A DNA stretch of 9,285 bases from Solobacterium sp. (GTDB lineage Bacteria; Bacillota_I; Bacilli_A; Erysipelotrichales; Erysipelotrichaceae), in contig JAFWJP010000260.1 in NCBI GenBank assembly GCA_017514645.1, positions 1 to 9,285 on the forward strand, written 5' to 3'. Numbering within the stretch: position 1 is the stretch's first letter; each line of letters opens with the position of its first letter. Shown in pieces: positions 1 through 5,547 of this stretch. A program made the position numbers and the translations under genes. The notes below the pieces were generated by a model that was not told the DNA's origin, searched no databases, and saw nothing but the letters and a program-made list of their open reading frames with translations.

Positions 1-50
1 CGTTCCATCAGTTCCTTTGCGTACAGAACATGTGTGCTGGCAGCAGGCAT
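1..50 (-). CDS. Start of a third operon gene, truncated by window edge; possibly zinc-dependent phospholipase C-like
   Basis: Only the first 16 codons are visible, beginning MPAASTHVLYAKELME and running off the left edge. The start is well supported: on the minus strand the upstream gene's stop (TAG at 64-62) runs directly into a strong Shine-Dalgarno, AGGAGG at 63-58, seven bases before the ATG at 50-48. The opening Met-Pro-Ala-x-x-Thr-His followed by an Ala-Lys/Arg-rich helix resembles the N-terminus of bacterial zinc-dependent phospholipase C-family proteins (PF00882), where an early His is a metal ligand. Sixteen residues are too few to be sure of the family. The start itself is much more certain than the product. 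It is the third gene of the leftward yggS operon. Confidence 0.55.
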   Translation of the reverse strand, partial: MPAASTHVLYAKELME

Positions 51-55
51 AGAGA

Positions 56-64
56 TTCCTCCTA
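56..64 (-). promoter_or_regulatory. Shine-Dalgarno fused to a stop codon (TAGGAGGAA)
   Basis: On the minus strand the HD-domain gene's TAG stop forms part of the sequence TAGGAGGAA, so the ribosome binding site for the next gene (start at 50) overlaps the termination codon. This arrangement favours translational coupling and is the main evidence that a gene starts at position 50. Confidence 0.7.
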
Positions 65-577
65 ATGTACAGATACAGCCCGAAGGCCTTTGCGTGCGGC
101 AAATGTGCCGAATTCCAGGCTTGCACAGTACTTGTCGGCTATCGTTACGATGAGTCCTTCCGGGGTTGCCGGTCTGTGAGGGGATCCGGGCCACATGTGA
201 TTGACGATGCAGTCGATCATGATCGCATCCGGATCAAAGAATTTCAGAGCATTGGAAAGGGCAGCCCGGGGATGGACTTCCGCATGGGATCCGGGGAAGG
301 GCTGTTCTTTATGGTGATCGTAAAGATAGAAGTCATGCAGCATCGCTCCGCGGGCAGCGGAGCGGTAGTTGAGACCTCTGTTCCTGCACCAGAGAAACGT
401 ATACCAGGCAACATTCAGGCAATGCTGGTACCGTGTTGTTCCGTAATGGTGGCGGAACTGTTTCAGCTGCTGGTATTCCGGCAGCGCCGTGATATCACAG
501 ACTGTTTCCAGGAATTCCATGGCAACTGCATCATCCGCGTCACGGAAGGTTTGTTTTGTACCGAGAATATAGGTCAT
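62..577 (-). CDS. HD-domain metal-dependent phosphohydrolase, 171 aa
   Basis: Small soluble cytoplasmic protein of the HD superfamily, whose members hydrolyse phosphate esters using one or two metal ions; the substrate cannot be told from sequence. Counting from the chosen start, the metal ligands appear in order: H52 (in TRYQHCLNV), the H81-D82 doublet (GAMLHDFYLYD), H102, H127 (IVNHMWP) and D148 (IADKY). This full set suggests an active, probably binuclear, enzyme. An in-frame ATG 26 codons upstream (655) would give 197 aa, but it would overlap yggS by 68 nt. The ATG at 577 has AAAGGA eight bases before it and lies 10 nt after the yggS stop, so it is preferred. Second gene of the leftward operon. 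Confidence 0.85.
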   Translation of the reverse strand: MTYILGTKQTFRDADDAVAMEFLETVCDITALPEYQQLKQFRHHYGTTRYQHCLNVAWYTFLWCRNRGLNYRSAARGAMLHDFYLYDHHKEQPFPGSHAEVHPRAALSNALKFFDPDAIMIDCIVNHMWPGSPHRPATPEGLIVTIADKYCASLEFGTFAARKGLRAVSVH

Positions 578-587
578 TCCGGTCCTT

Positions 588-1235
588 TCAGTAAAAGAGA
601 TAGCTGCCGACACGGATCTCTGTTGATCCGCACTCAACAGCGATATCATAGTCATCGCTCATACCCATGGAGAGGATATGAAACTGTTCTCCAAAGGTAT
701 TCCGGAGTTTTTCAAAGAGTTCCCGGCCATGGGTAAAGACACGGCGGATCTCTTCTCTGTCATCGGTATGAGGTCCCATGGCCATCATACCCTCCAGGCG
801 GATGTTCGGAAGCTTCATGACTTCTTCAATGAAAGTCAGGGCATCTTCTTCGGCCAGACCGGTCTTGTTTTCGTCCTGTACGGCAAGGTGGAATTCCGCA
901 AGACAGGGCATGATCCTGCCGATCTTTGCGCATTCCTTGTCGATGACCCGGGCGAGCGCGAGGTTGTCCAGAGATTCAACCATGGAAACATAGGGTGCAA
1001 TGGATTTCACCTTGTTTCTCTGAAGATGACCGATGAAATGCCACTGAATATCGGAAGGAAGATCCTTTTTGGCAAGAATCTCCTGGGCGTGGTTTTCTCC
1101 GAAGGCGCGCTGTCCCAGATCGTAATAGGCCATAATCTCCTCCTTGGAGCGCATCTTGGAAACCACGAGCAATTCGGCAGTACTGCCGGCTGTGCGTTTT
1201 ACCTGTTCATAATGTTCAATCGGAATCAATGTCAT
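588..1235 (-). CDS. yggS: YggS/YlmE-family pyridoxal 5'-phosphate homeostasis protein
   Basis: Single-domain alanine-racemase-fold (type III) PLP-binding protein that helps maintain free PLP and amino-acid balance; the family has no established catalytic activity. Visible hallmarks are VVSK near the N-terminus with the PLP Schiff-base lysine at K27, then RAFGENHAQEI, WHFIGHLQRNKVK and the phosphate-binding SMGMSDDYDIAVE. The C-terminal IRVGSYLF replaces the common IRIG..LFG. From this start it is 215 aa, slightly short for the family. An in-frame ATG at 1259 would add eight residues (MLPCYNLP), but those codons lie over the extended -10 promoter box at 1250-1242, so ATG 1235 is chosen. No Shine-Dalgarno precedes it. 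First gene of the leftward yggS-HD operon. Confidence 0.95.
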   Translation of the reverse strand: MTLIPIEHYEQVKRTAGSTAELLVVSKMRSKEEIMAYYDLGQRAFGENHAQEILAKKDLPSDIQWHFIGHLQRNKVKSIAPYVSMVESLDNLALARVIDKECAKIGRIMPCLAEFHLAVQDENKTGLAEEDALTFIEEVMKLPNIRLEGMMAMGPHTDDREEIRRVFTHGRELFEKLRNTFGEQFHILSMGMSDDYDIAVECGSTEIRVGSYLFY

Positions 1236-1241
1236 GGGAAG

Positions 1242-1250
1242 ATTATAGCA
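1242..1250 (-). promoter_or_regulatory. Extended -10 promoter (TGCTATAAT) for the yggS operon
   Basis: Read on the minus strand, TGCTATAAT combines a consensus -10 with the TGn extension. The best -35 candidate at a 17-nt spacing is TTTATT (1270-1265), which is weak, so the promoter probably depends on the extended -10. The -10 ends 6 nt before the yggS ATG at 1235, placing transcription start at or next to that codon. Confidence 0.7.
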
Positions 1251-1258
1251 CGGTAACA

Positions 1259-1267
1259 TGCTATAAT
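1259..1267 (+). promoter_or_regulatory. Extended -10 promoter (TGCTATAAT) for the CapA-like/CDF operon
   Basis: TG at 1259-1260 and TATAAT at 1262-1267 form a consensus extended -10. The 17-nt-spaced position upstream (1239-1244, AAGATT) is not a -35 match. Only 7 nt (AAACGAT) separate it from the ATG at 1275, so transcription should begin at or beside the start codon. Confidence 0.7.
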
Positions 1268-1274
1268 AAACGAT

Positions 1275-2330
1275 ATGGACAAGAAAGAAACACGGGAGAA
1301 CATCACCAGGATCCTGATCCTTCTGGCAACTGTGCTGGCTGTTGTGAGCCTGTCACTGAACCTTCTGACCATCTGGCTGGAACAGAAGAATCATCCGCAG
1401 GGAAGGCAGGATTCCTATCAGGAAACTTCGATTGCGGTGAATATCATGGTGACCGGACAGGTCGACTATGTCAGCGACGGGATGGAAACGGATATTTCAC
1501 TGCTGGTGGAAAGTGTTCCGAATTATGACTACGCAGTACTCAAGCAGAGAACGCTTGTACCTTCCGAAGGAGATACGGCAGCGGCGGATGCTTTGGCCTG
1601 GGTCGGTTTTGACGCGGTATGTCTGGCGGATGAACACGCTCTGGATCTCGGCAAGGAAGGGGTAGAGGCATCCATCAATTACTGGACGGAAAAGAAACTG
1701 ATGTGTGCCGGTACGAACCTGTCAACGGATCAGCAGAACCTGATCCGTCCCGCAGATCTCGGAGGAATCACCGTGGTGACGCTGTCCTTTACAGAGGCAC
1801 TGAATGAACCGCTGCCGGAAGCTGCACACTATCTGGTAAATCTCTATGATCCCCAGAAGAGTCCTGAAATTGTCCGGGCTGCCGCGGAACAGGCAGATGT
1901 TGTCATCGTGTCGATCGACTGGTGGCAGGAATACGGTGAAGTGACGGACCAGCAGAAGGAGACTGCGAAGACACTGGCGGATGCCGGAGCTTCCATCATC
2001 GTAGGAAGTGCCGGTCCCAATGTACTGCCGGTATGCTGGATCGATGATACGCTGGTGTTCTACGGGACGGGAAATCTCATGAGTGATGATCTGAATGCTG
2101 TAGGACTGCTCGGTGCAGTGACCGTATCCAAATCAACGCTGAATGACCGGACCCGGGTGGAACTGACCAATCCGAGAGTGGAAGTTGTCTGCAGCATGCG
2201 GCGGTCGGGAAAGTTCAATGTTCTGGCAATGACGGATGTGGACAATCCGCTGTACCGGAAACGATATGAGGAAGTTGCGGAGGTGCTGCACAGCATGGAT
2301 GATTCGATCCGGCTGGGCGGACTGCGCTGA
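1275..2330 (+). CDS. Membrane-anchored CapA-like (PGA_cap fold) protein with degenerate active site
   Basis: 351 aa with a basic N-terminus, one membrane segment (about residues 12-35) and an extracytoplasmic domain resembling the CapA poly-gamma-glutamate capsule/metallophosphatase-like family. The fold signature remains: LADEHALDLGKEG at 117-129 matches the family's LANNHALDYG..G, VIVSIDWWQEYG at 210-221 matches VIVSIHWG.EY, a DAGAS.IVG segment follows at 236-244, and LVFYGTGNL at 260-268 matches the LVVYSLGNF region. The usual metal/catalytic positions are altered: GD is GQ (61-62), NLE is KQR (about 90-92), NNH is DEH (119-121), HWG is DWW (215-217) and GHHPH is GSAGPN (244-249). The gene is intact, so a binding or structural role is more likely than catalysis. 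No Shine-Dalgarno precedes the start, which is needed to include the anchor. First gene of an operon with the CDF exporter. Confidence 0.8.
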   Translation: MDKKETRENITRILILLATVLAVVSLSLNLLTIWLEQKNHPQGRQDSYQETSIAVNIMVTGQVDYVSDGMETDISLLVESVPNYDYAVLKQRTLVPSEGDTAAADALAWVGFDAVCLADEHALDLGKEGVEASINYWTEKKLMCAGTNLSTDQQNLIRPADLGGITVVTLSFTEALNEPLPEAAHYLVNLYDPQKSPEIVRAAAEQADVVIVSIDWWQEYGEVTDQQKETAKTLADAGASIIVGSAGPNVLPVCWIDDTLVFYGTGNLMSDDLNAVGLLGAVTVSKSTLNDRTRVELTNPRVEVVCSMRRSGKFNVLAMTDVDNPLYRKRYEEVAEVLHSMDDSIRLGGLR

Positions 2331-2335
2331 TATGA

Positions 2336-2340
2336 AGAGG
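2336..2340 (+). promoter_or_regulatory. Ribosome binding site AGAGG that selects ATG 2348
   Basis: AGAGG lies one base before an ATG at 2342 but seven bases before a second in-frame ATG at 2348. The spacing favours 2348 as the CDF transporter's start. Confidence 0.6.
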
Positions 2341-2347
2341 GATGGAA

Positions 2348-3457
2348 ATGGATCGGAGTAAAGTTATTGTACGTACCAGTATCATCGGGATTCTGGCAAA
2401 TATTGTTCTGGCAGTCTTCAAGGCGGTTGTCGGAATTCTTGCGCATTCGATCGCGGTTGTGATGGATGCCGTCAACAATCTGAGTGATGCACTGTCTTCC
2501 GTGATTACGATCATCGGCACCAGGCTGGCGGAAAAACCTGCAAGCCGGGAACATCCGTTCGGACACGGAAGGGTGGAATACATGAGCGCAATGGTGATCT
2601 CGGTTCTGGTCATCTATGCCGGTGTGACATCACTGGTGGAATCCATCAAGAAGATCGTATCACCGGAAGTGCCGGACTACAGTACGGTATCCCTGATCGT
2701 TGTCGGGGCAGCGGTTCTCGTAAAGGTGCTTCTGGGACGGTACGTTAAGTCGGTAGGTGAAAAGGTCAACAGCGATTCGCTGGTCAACAGTGGTTCGGAT
2801 GCCCTGAACGATGCGGTTATTTCTGCTTCGACGCTGGCTGCGGCCCTGATCTATCTCTTCACGCATGTTTCCCTGGAAGCGTATCTGGCAACGATCATCT
2901 CGGTTCTGATCATCAAGAGCGGTATTGAGATGCTGATGGGGACGATCAGCCGGATCCTCGGAGAAGGCATCGACGCGGAAATGTCCCGGAGTATCAAGAA
3001 AACGGTCTGCACGGTTCCGGGTGTTCTTGGTGCCTATGATCTTCTGCTTCATGATTACGGACCGGACCGCTACGTCGGAAGCGTTCATGTCAGTGTCCCG
3101 GATACGGTGACAGCGGATCAGCTGGACAGGATCACGCGGGAAGTGACGGATGCAGTAGCGAAGGAACACGGTGTCATCCTTGCGGCGGTCGGCTTCTATG
3201 CGCAGAATACCAAGCAGAATGAAGCCGCGGATGCATTCTCCCGGATCAGGGAGATCGTTACCGGAAAACAGTATGTACTGGCAATGCACGGTTTCTACTA
3301 TGACGGGGAAAAGAAGCAGATCCAGTTCGATGTGGTCATTGATTACGCACTGGCGGATCCGTCTCCTCTGCATGCAGAGATCGTTGAGGAGATCCGGCAG
3401 GCGTATCCGGGATTTGATGTCAGGATAGGCATCGACCGGGATACCGGAAACGAATAG
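2348..3457 (+). CDS. Cation diffusion facilitator (CDF) metal exporter, manganese-type site
   Basis: 369-aa inner-membrane divalent-cation/proton antiporter that exports metal from the cytoplasm. The transmembrane part (about residues 10-205) carries the signature MDAVNNLSDALSS, with ligands N43 and D47 in TM2, PFGHGRVEY at 70-78 after TM2, and SGSDALNDAV with D151 and D155 in TM5. Asn-Asp-Asp-Asp, rather than His-Asp-Asp-Asp, is associated with Mn-exporting CDFs such as MntE, so Mn(II) is the best guess; Fe(II) is possible. The C-terminus is long: one ZT-dimer-type domain (about 211-290) is followed by a second similar alpha/beta segment (about 300-365). The start at 2348 is chosen over 2342 by Shine-Dalgarno spacing. 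It follows the CapA-like gene by 17 nt with no terminator or promoter seen, so the two are probably co-transcribed. Confidence 0.93.
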   Translation: MDRSKVIVRTSIIGILANIVLAVFKAVVGILAHSIAVVMDAVNNLSDALSSVITIIGTRLAEKPASREHPFGHGRVEYMSAMVISVLVIYAGVTSLVESIKKIVSPEVPDYSTVSLIVVGAAVLVKVLLGRYVKSVGEKVNSDSLVNSGSDALNDAVISASTLAAALIYLFTHVSLEAYLATIISVLIIKSGIEMLMGTISRILGEGIDAEMSRSIKKTVCTVPGVLGAYDLLLHDYGPDRYVGSVHVSVPDTVTADQLDRITREVTDAVAKEHGVILAAVGFYAQNTKQNEAADAFSRIREIVTGKQYVLAMHGFYYDGEKKQIQFDVVIDYALADPSPLHAEIVEEIRQAYPGFDVRIGIDRDTGNE

Positions 3458-3460
3458 AAT
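3432..3460 (+). promoter_or_regulatory. Candidate promoter for the trhP operon, overlapping the CDF gene end
   Basis: TCGACC (3432-3437, 4/6 match to the -35 consensus), a 17-nt spacer and TAGAAT (3455-3460, 5/6 match to the -10). The -10 includes the CDF stop codon. Transcription would begin near 3466-3468, inside the following hairpin's left arm. This is a plausible match but not a strong one. Confidence 0.35.
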
Positions 3461-3464
3461 ACAT

Positions 3465-3494
3465 GCGTCATTGCGGCAGCGCAGTGACGCTTTT
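3465..3494 (+). terminator. GC-rich hairpin plus TTTT: terminator of the CDF operon or leader attenuator
   Basis: GCGTCATTGC (3465-3474) pairs with GCAGTGACGC (3481-3490) in a 10-bp stem with one G-U pair and a 6-nt loop (GGCAGC), followed by TTTTC. The stem is strong but the U-tract is short, so termination may be partial. It sits between the CDF stop and the Shine-Dalgarno AAAGGAGAGG of the next gene. Confidence 0.65.
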
Positions 3495-3517
3495 CAAAGG
3501 AGAGGAAACATTGTAAT

Positions 3518-4348
3518 ATGCGGATGATGGAAACGATCATAGTACTGGCAAACGATCCCGGCAGTTCGGAGAAACTGTACGAAGCAGGGTGTGATGACGT
3601 AGTCATCGCCTGCCGGAACCATTCTTTGTCTGCAGTTCACAGATCCTCTGTCCTGCCGCAGAACAGCAGTGTCCTGCTGAACGGATACTTCTTTGAAGAG
3701 GATATGGAAGAACTGCGCCGGATCATGACAGAGCTGCAGAACAGCACCGGCATGATCTATTTTGCCGATCCTGCAGTCATCGCAGAGGCGGAAAAACGCG
3801 GTATGACAGAGCGTCTGGTATATAAACCGGATACACTGGCTGTCAGTGTTCCTGATGTCCTGTGGTGGATGAAACGGGGGATCCGGTCAGTTCTGATCTC
3901 TCCGCTGGTTACTCTGGAAGAACTGACAGAGATCGGAGAACAGTGTGAAAACTGCGAAGCGATGGTCCACGGTCATCTTCTGATGAGTGCTTCACGCCGC
4001 CCGCTGCTGAGCAGCAGAGGTCTTGCGTGTGATAAACGGGATTATTCCCTGCAGGAGGAGACCCGCACGGAACGTTATCCTGTGTATGAAGGAAAAGAGG
4101 GCACATTGATCTATACGGATTATATTCTCTGCTCATTCCGTGAGATCTGTGCTCTGAAGAAACACGGGATCCACCGGTATTTCATCGATGGTTCCTTCCT
4201 GGAACAGGAGGAACTTTGCGATATTATCCGTTCTTACCGGGCTGTGCTGGACGGTGCTGATCCGGAGATGATCATCCGGGAGTTTACAGAAAAATACCCG
4301 GGGGAACCTCTTTCCTCCGGATACTATGAGGAGAAAACGATCAAATGA
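3518..4348 (+). CDS. trhP1: U32 peptidase-family protein, TrhP1 (YrrN)-like tRNA wobble-uridine hydroxylation subunit
   Basis: 276-aa cytoplasmic protein of the U32 family. It resembles the shorter member of the Bacillus subtilis pair YrrN/YrrO (TrhP1/TrhP2), which is needed to form 5-hydroxyuridine at position 34 of tRNAs. The diagnostic segment is AMVHGHLLMSASRRPLLSS (148-166), where catalytic-type U32 proteins have E.F.HG..C....G.C..S. The cysteines there are replaced, which suggests a partner without its own Fe-S cluster. Hydroxylation, rather than proteolysis, is inferred from known family members. The start at 3518 follows AAAGGAGAGG (3496-3505) by about 12 nt, a slightly long spacing; ATGs at 3524 and 3527 are less well placed. 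Its stop overlaps the next start (ATGA), as expected for two proteins made together. First gene of a five-gene coupled operon. Confidence 0.82.
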   Translation: MRMMETIIVLANDPGSSEKLYEAGCDDVVIACRNHSLSAVHRSSVLPQNSSVLLNGYFFEEDMEELRRIMTELQNSTGMIYFADPAVIAEAEKRGMTERLVYKPDTLAVSVPDVLWWMKRGIRSVLISPLVTLEELTEIGEQCENCEAMVHGHLLMSASRRPLLSSRGLACDKRDYSLQEETRTERYPVYEGKEGTLIYTDYILCSFREICALKKHGIHRYFIDGSFLEQEELCDIIRSYRAVLDGADPEMIIREFTEKYPGEPLSSGYYEEKTIK

Positions 4349-5547
4349 GAAGACCTGAACTGCTTGCCCCGGCGGGCGATCTGGAGCGCTGCAGGACAGC
4401 GATCCTCTATGGTGCTGATACGGTGTATCTGGGAGGAAAGCAGTTTTCGCTGCGTTCCCGGGCTTCCAATTTCACCATGGATGACATCCGCGAAGCCTGC
4501 TCGTTCGCTTCGGAACACGGAGCGCATATCCATGTGACGGTCAATATGATCCCGCACAACGAGGATTTTGAAGGTCTGGCAGACTATCTGGTGCAACTGC
4601 AGGATGCGGGTGTCAGTACGGTGATTGCCGCTTCTCCGGCAGTCATGGCCATGGTCAGGGAATATGCACCGGCAATGGAAGTCCACTGCAGCACGCAGAT
4701 GTCGATTACGAATGCGGCAGCGGCGGATTATCTGGCGAAGACACTGGGAATCAATCGTGTCGTGCTTGCCCGGGAATGTACCATGGAGGATGTCCGCAGG
4801 ATTACGGCTTCCTGCAGCGTTGACACCGAAGCATTCATCCACGGCGGCATGTGTGTCAATTACTCCGGCCGCTGTACCCTCAGCAACCGTATGACTCTCC
4901 GGGATGCCAACCGCGGCGGCTGTGCCCAGTCCTGCCGCTGGCGTTACCGGGTATTTGAAGGTGACAGGGAAACCGGGGAAGGTCCCTGGTTTACCATGGG
5001 TTCCCGGGATCTTTGTGCAGCACGGGAAATTGCGGATCTGATGGAAGCCGGTGTTGCGTCATTCAAGATCGAAGGGCGTATGAAGACCGAATACTATGTC
5101 GCGTCCATCGTGTCCGGTTACCGGCACCTGATCGATGACATTCTGGAAAACGGCGGAGCGCTGAGCGAAGAGAAGCTGCTGGCCCATGAAGCAGAGATCA
5201 TGAAGGGGGAGAACCGGGAAGTCTGTCCGGGGTTCTACAGTGGTATTCCCGGAAGTGAATCCCTGATTGAACATCCTGACGGGGAAGCCTCGCTGAATCA
5301 TCGTTTTCTCGGCAAGGTGGAGACGTTCCGGAACGGTCACCCGGTTCTGCTGACAAGGAATCCGTTTTCGGTCGGTGATCGGGTCGAAGTCATGAGCCCG
5401 GGAAAGAGGAACAGGTTTTTCACCATTGAGGAAATGCGTGATGAAGAGGGAAGATATCTTGAACGCAGCAGAACACCGATGCGTTTGATCGAGATTCCGG
5501 TGCCTTTTGAAGTAAATGCCGGTGATATGATGCGGAGGGATCTATGA
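4345..5547 (+). CDS. trhP2: U32 peptidase-family protein, TrhP2 (YrrO)-like, tRNA 5-hydroxyuridine (ho5U34) synthesis
   Basis: 400-aa cytoplasmic protein beginning RRPELLAPAGDLE.C..A..YGAD.VYLGG, the standard U32 N-terminus of a TIM-barrel-like domain. The U32 signature EAFIHGGMCVNYSGRCTLS is present (162-180), followed by NRGGCAQSCRW. Cysteines C170, C177, C193 and C197 probably hold an Fe-S cluster. MGSRDLCAA, SFKIEGRMK and a small C-terminal beta domain follow. Known TrhP enzymes hydroxylate wobble U34 of tRNA with a prephenate-dependent pathway, and the upstream TrhP1-like gene supports this over a collagenase role or rRNA hydroxylation by an RlhA-type relative. Length is close to B. subtilis YrrO. 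ATG 4345 overlaps the upstream TGA, with GAGGAG 11 nt before it. The stop overlaps the next gene's ATG in turn. Confidence 0.9.
   Translation: MRRPELLAPAGDLERCRTAILYGADTVYLGGKQFSLRSRASNFTMDDIREACSFASEHGAHIHVTVNMIPHNEDFEGLADYLVQLQDAGVSTVIAASPAVMAMVREYAPAMEVHCSTQMSITNAAAADYLAKTLGINRVVLARECTMEDVRRITASCSVDTEAFIHGGMCVNYSGRCTLSNRMTLRDANRGGCAQSCRWRYRVFEGDRETGEGPWFTMGSRDLCAAREIADLMEAGVASFKIEGRMKTEYYVASIVSGYRHLIDDILENGGALSEEKLLAHEAEIMKGENREVCPGFYSGIPGSESLIEHPDGEASLNHRFLGKVETFRNGHPVLLTRNPFSVGDRVEVMSPGKRNRFFTIEEMRDEEGRYLERSRTPMRLIEIPVPFEVNAGDMMRRDL

Larger units (their letters stand above)
1242..1267. repeat. Perfect 9-bp inverted repeat containing both divergent -10 boxes
   Basis: ATTATAGCA (1242-1250), an 8-nt spacer CGGTAACA, then TGCTATAAT (1259-1267). 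The two arms are exact reverse complements. Each arm is itself an extended -10 box, so the repeat is explained at least in part by back-to-back promoters. It could also act as an operator. Confidence 0.85.

Noticed and set aside
578..655. Longer HD protein starting at 655
   Set aside because: It would overlap yggS by 68 nt, and the added residues look unlike an HD N-terminus, whereas ATG 577 has a well-spaced AAAGGA.
65..1256. Plus-strand open frames of 223 and 192 codons opposite the HD and yggS genes
   Set aside because: The opposite strand encodes recognised families in full, and these frames show no family motifs or credible ribosome binding sites.
2060..3373. Minus-strand open frames over the CapA-like and CDF genes
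   Set aside because: They lie opposite convincing coding sequence and have Arg/Ser-rich composition typical of reversed codons.
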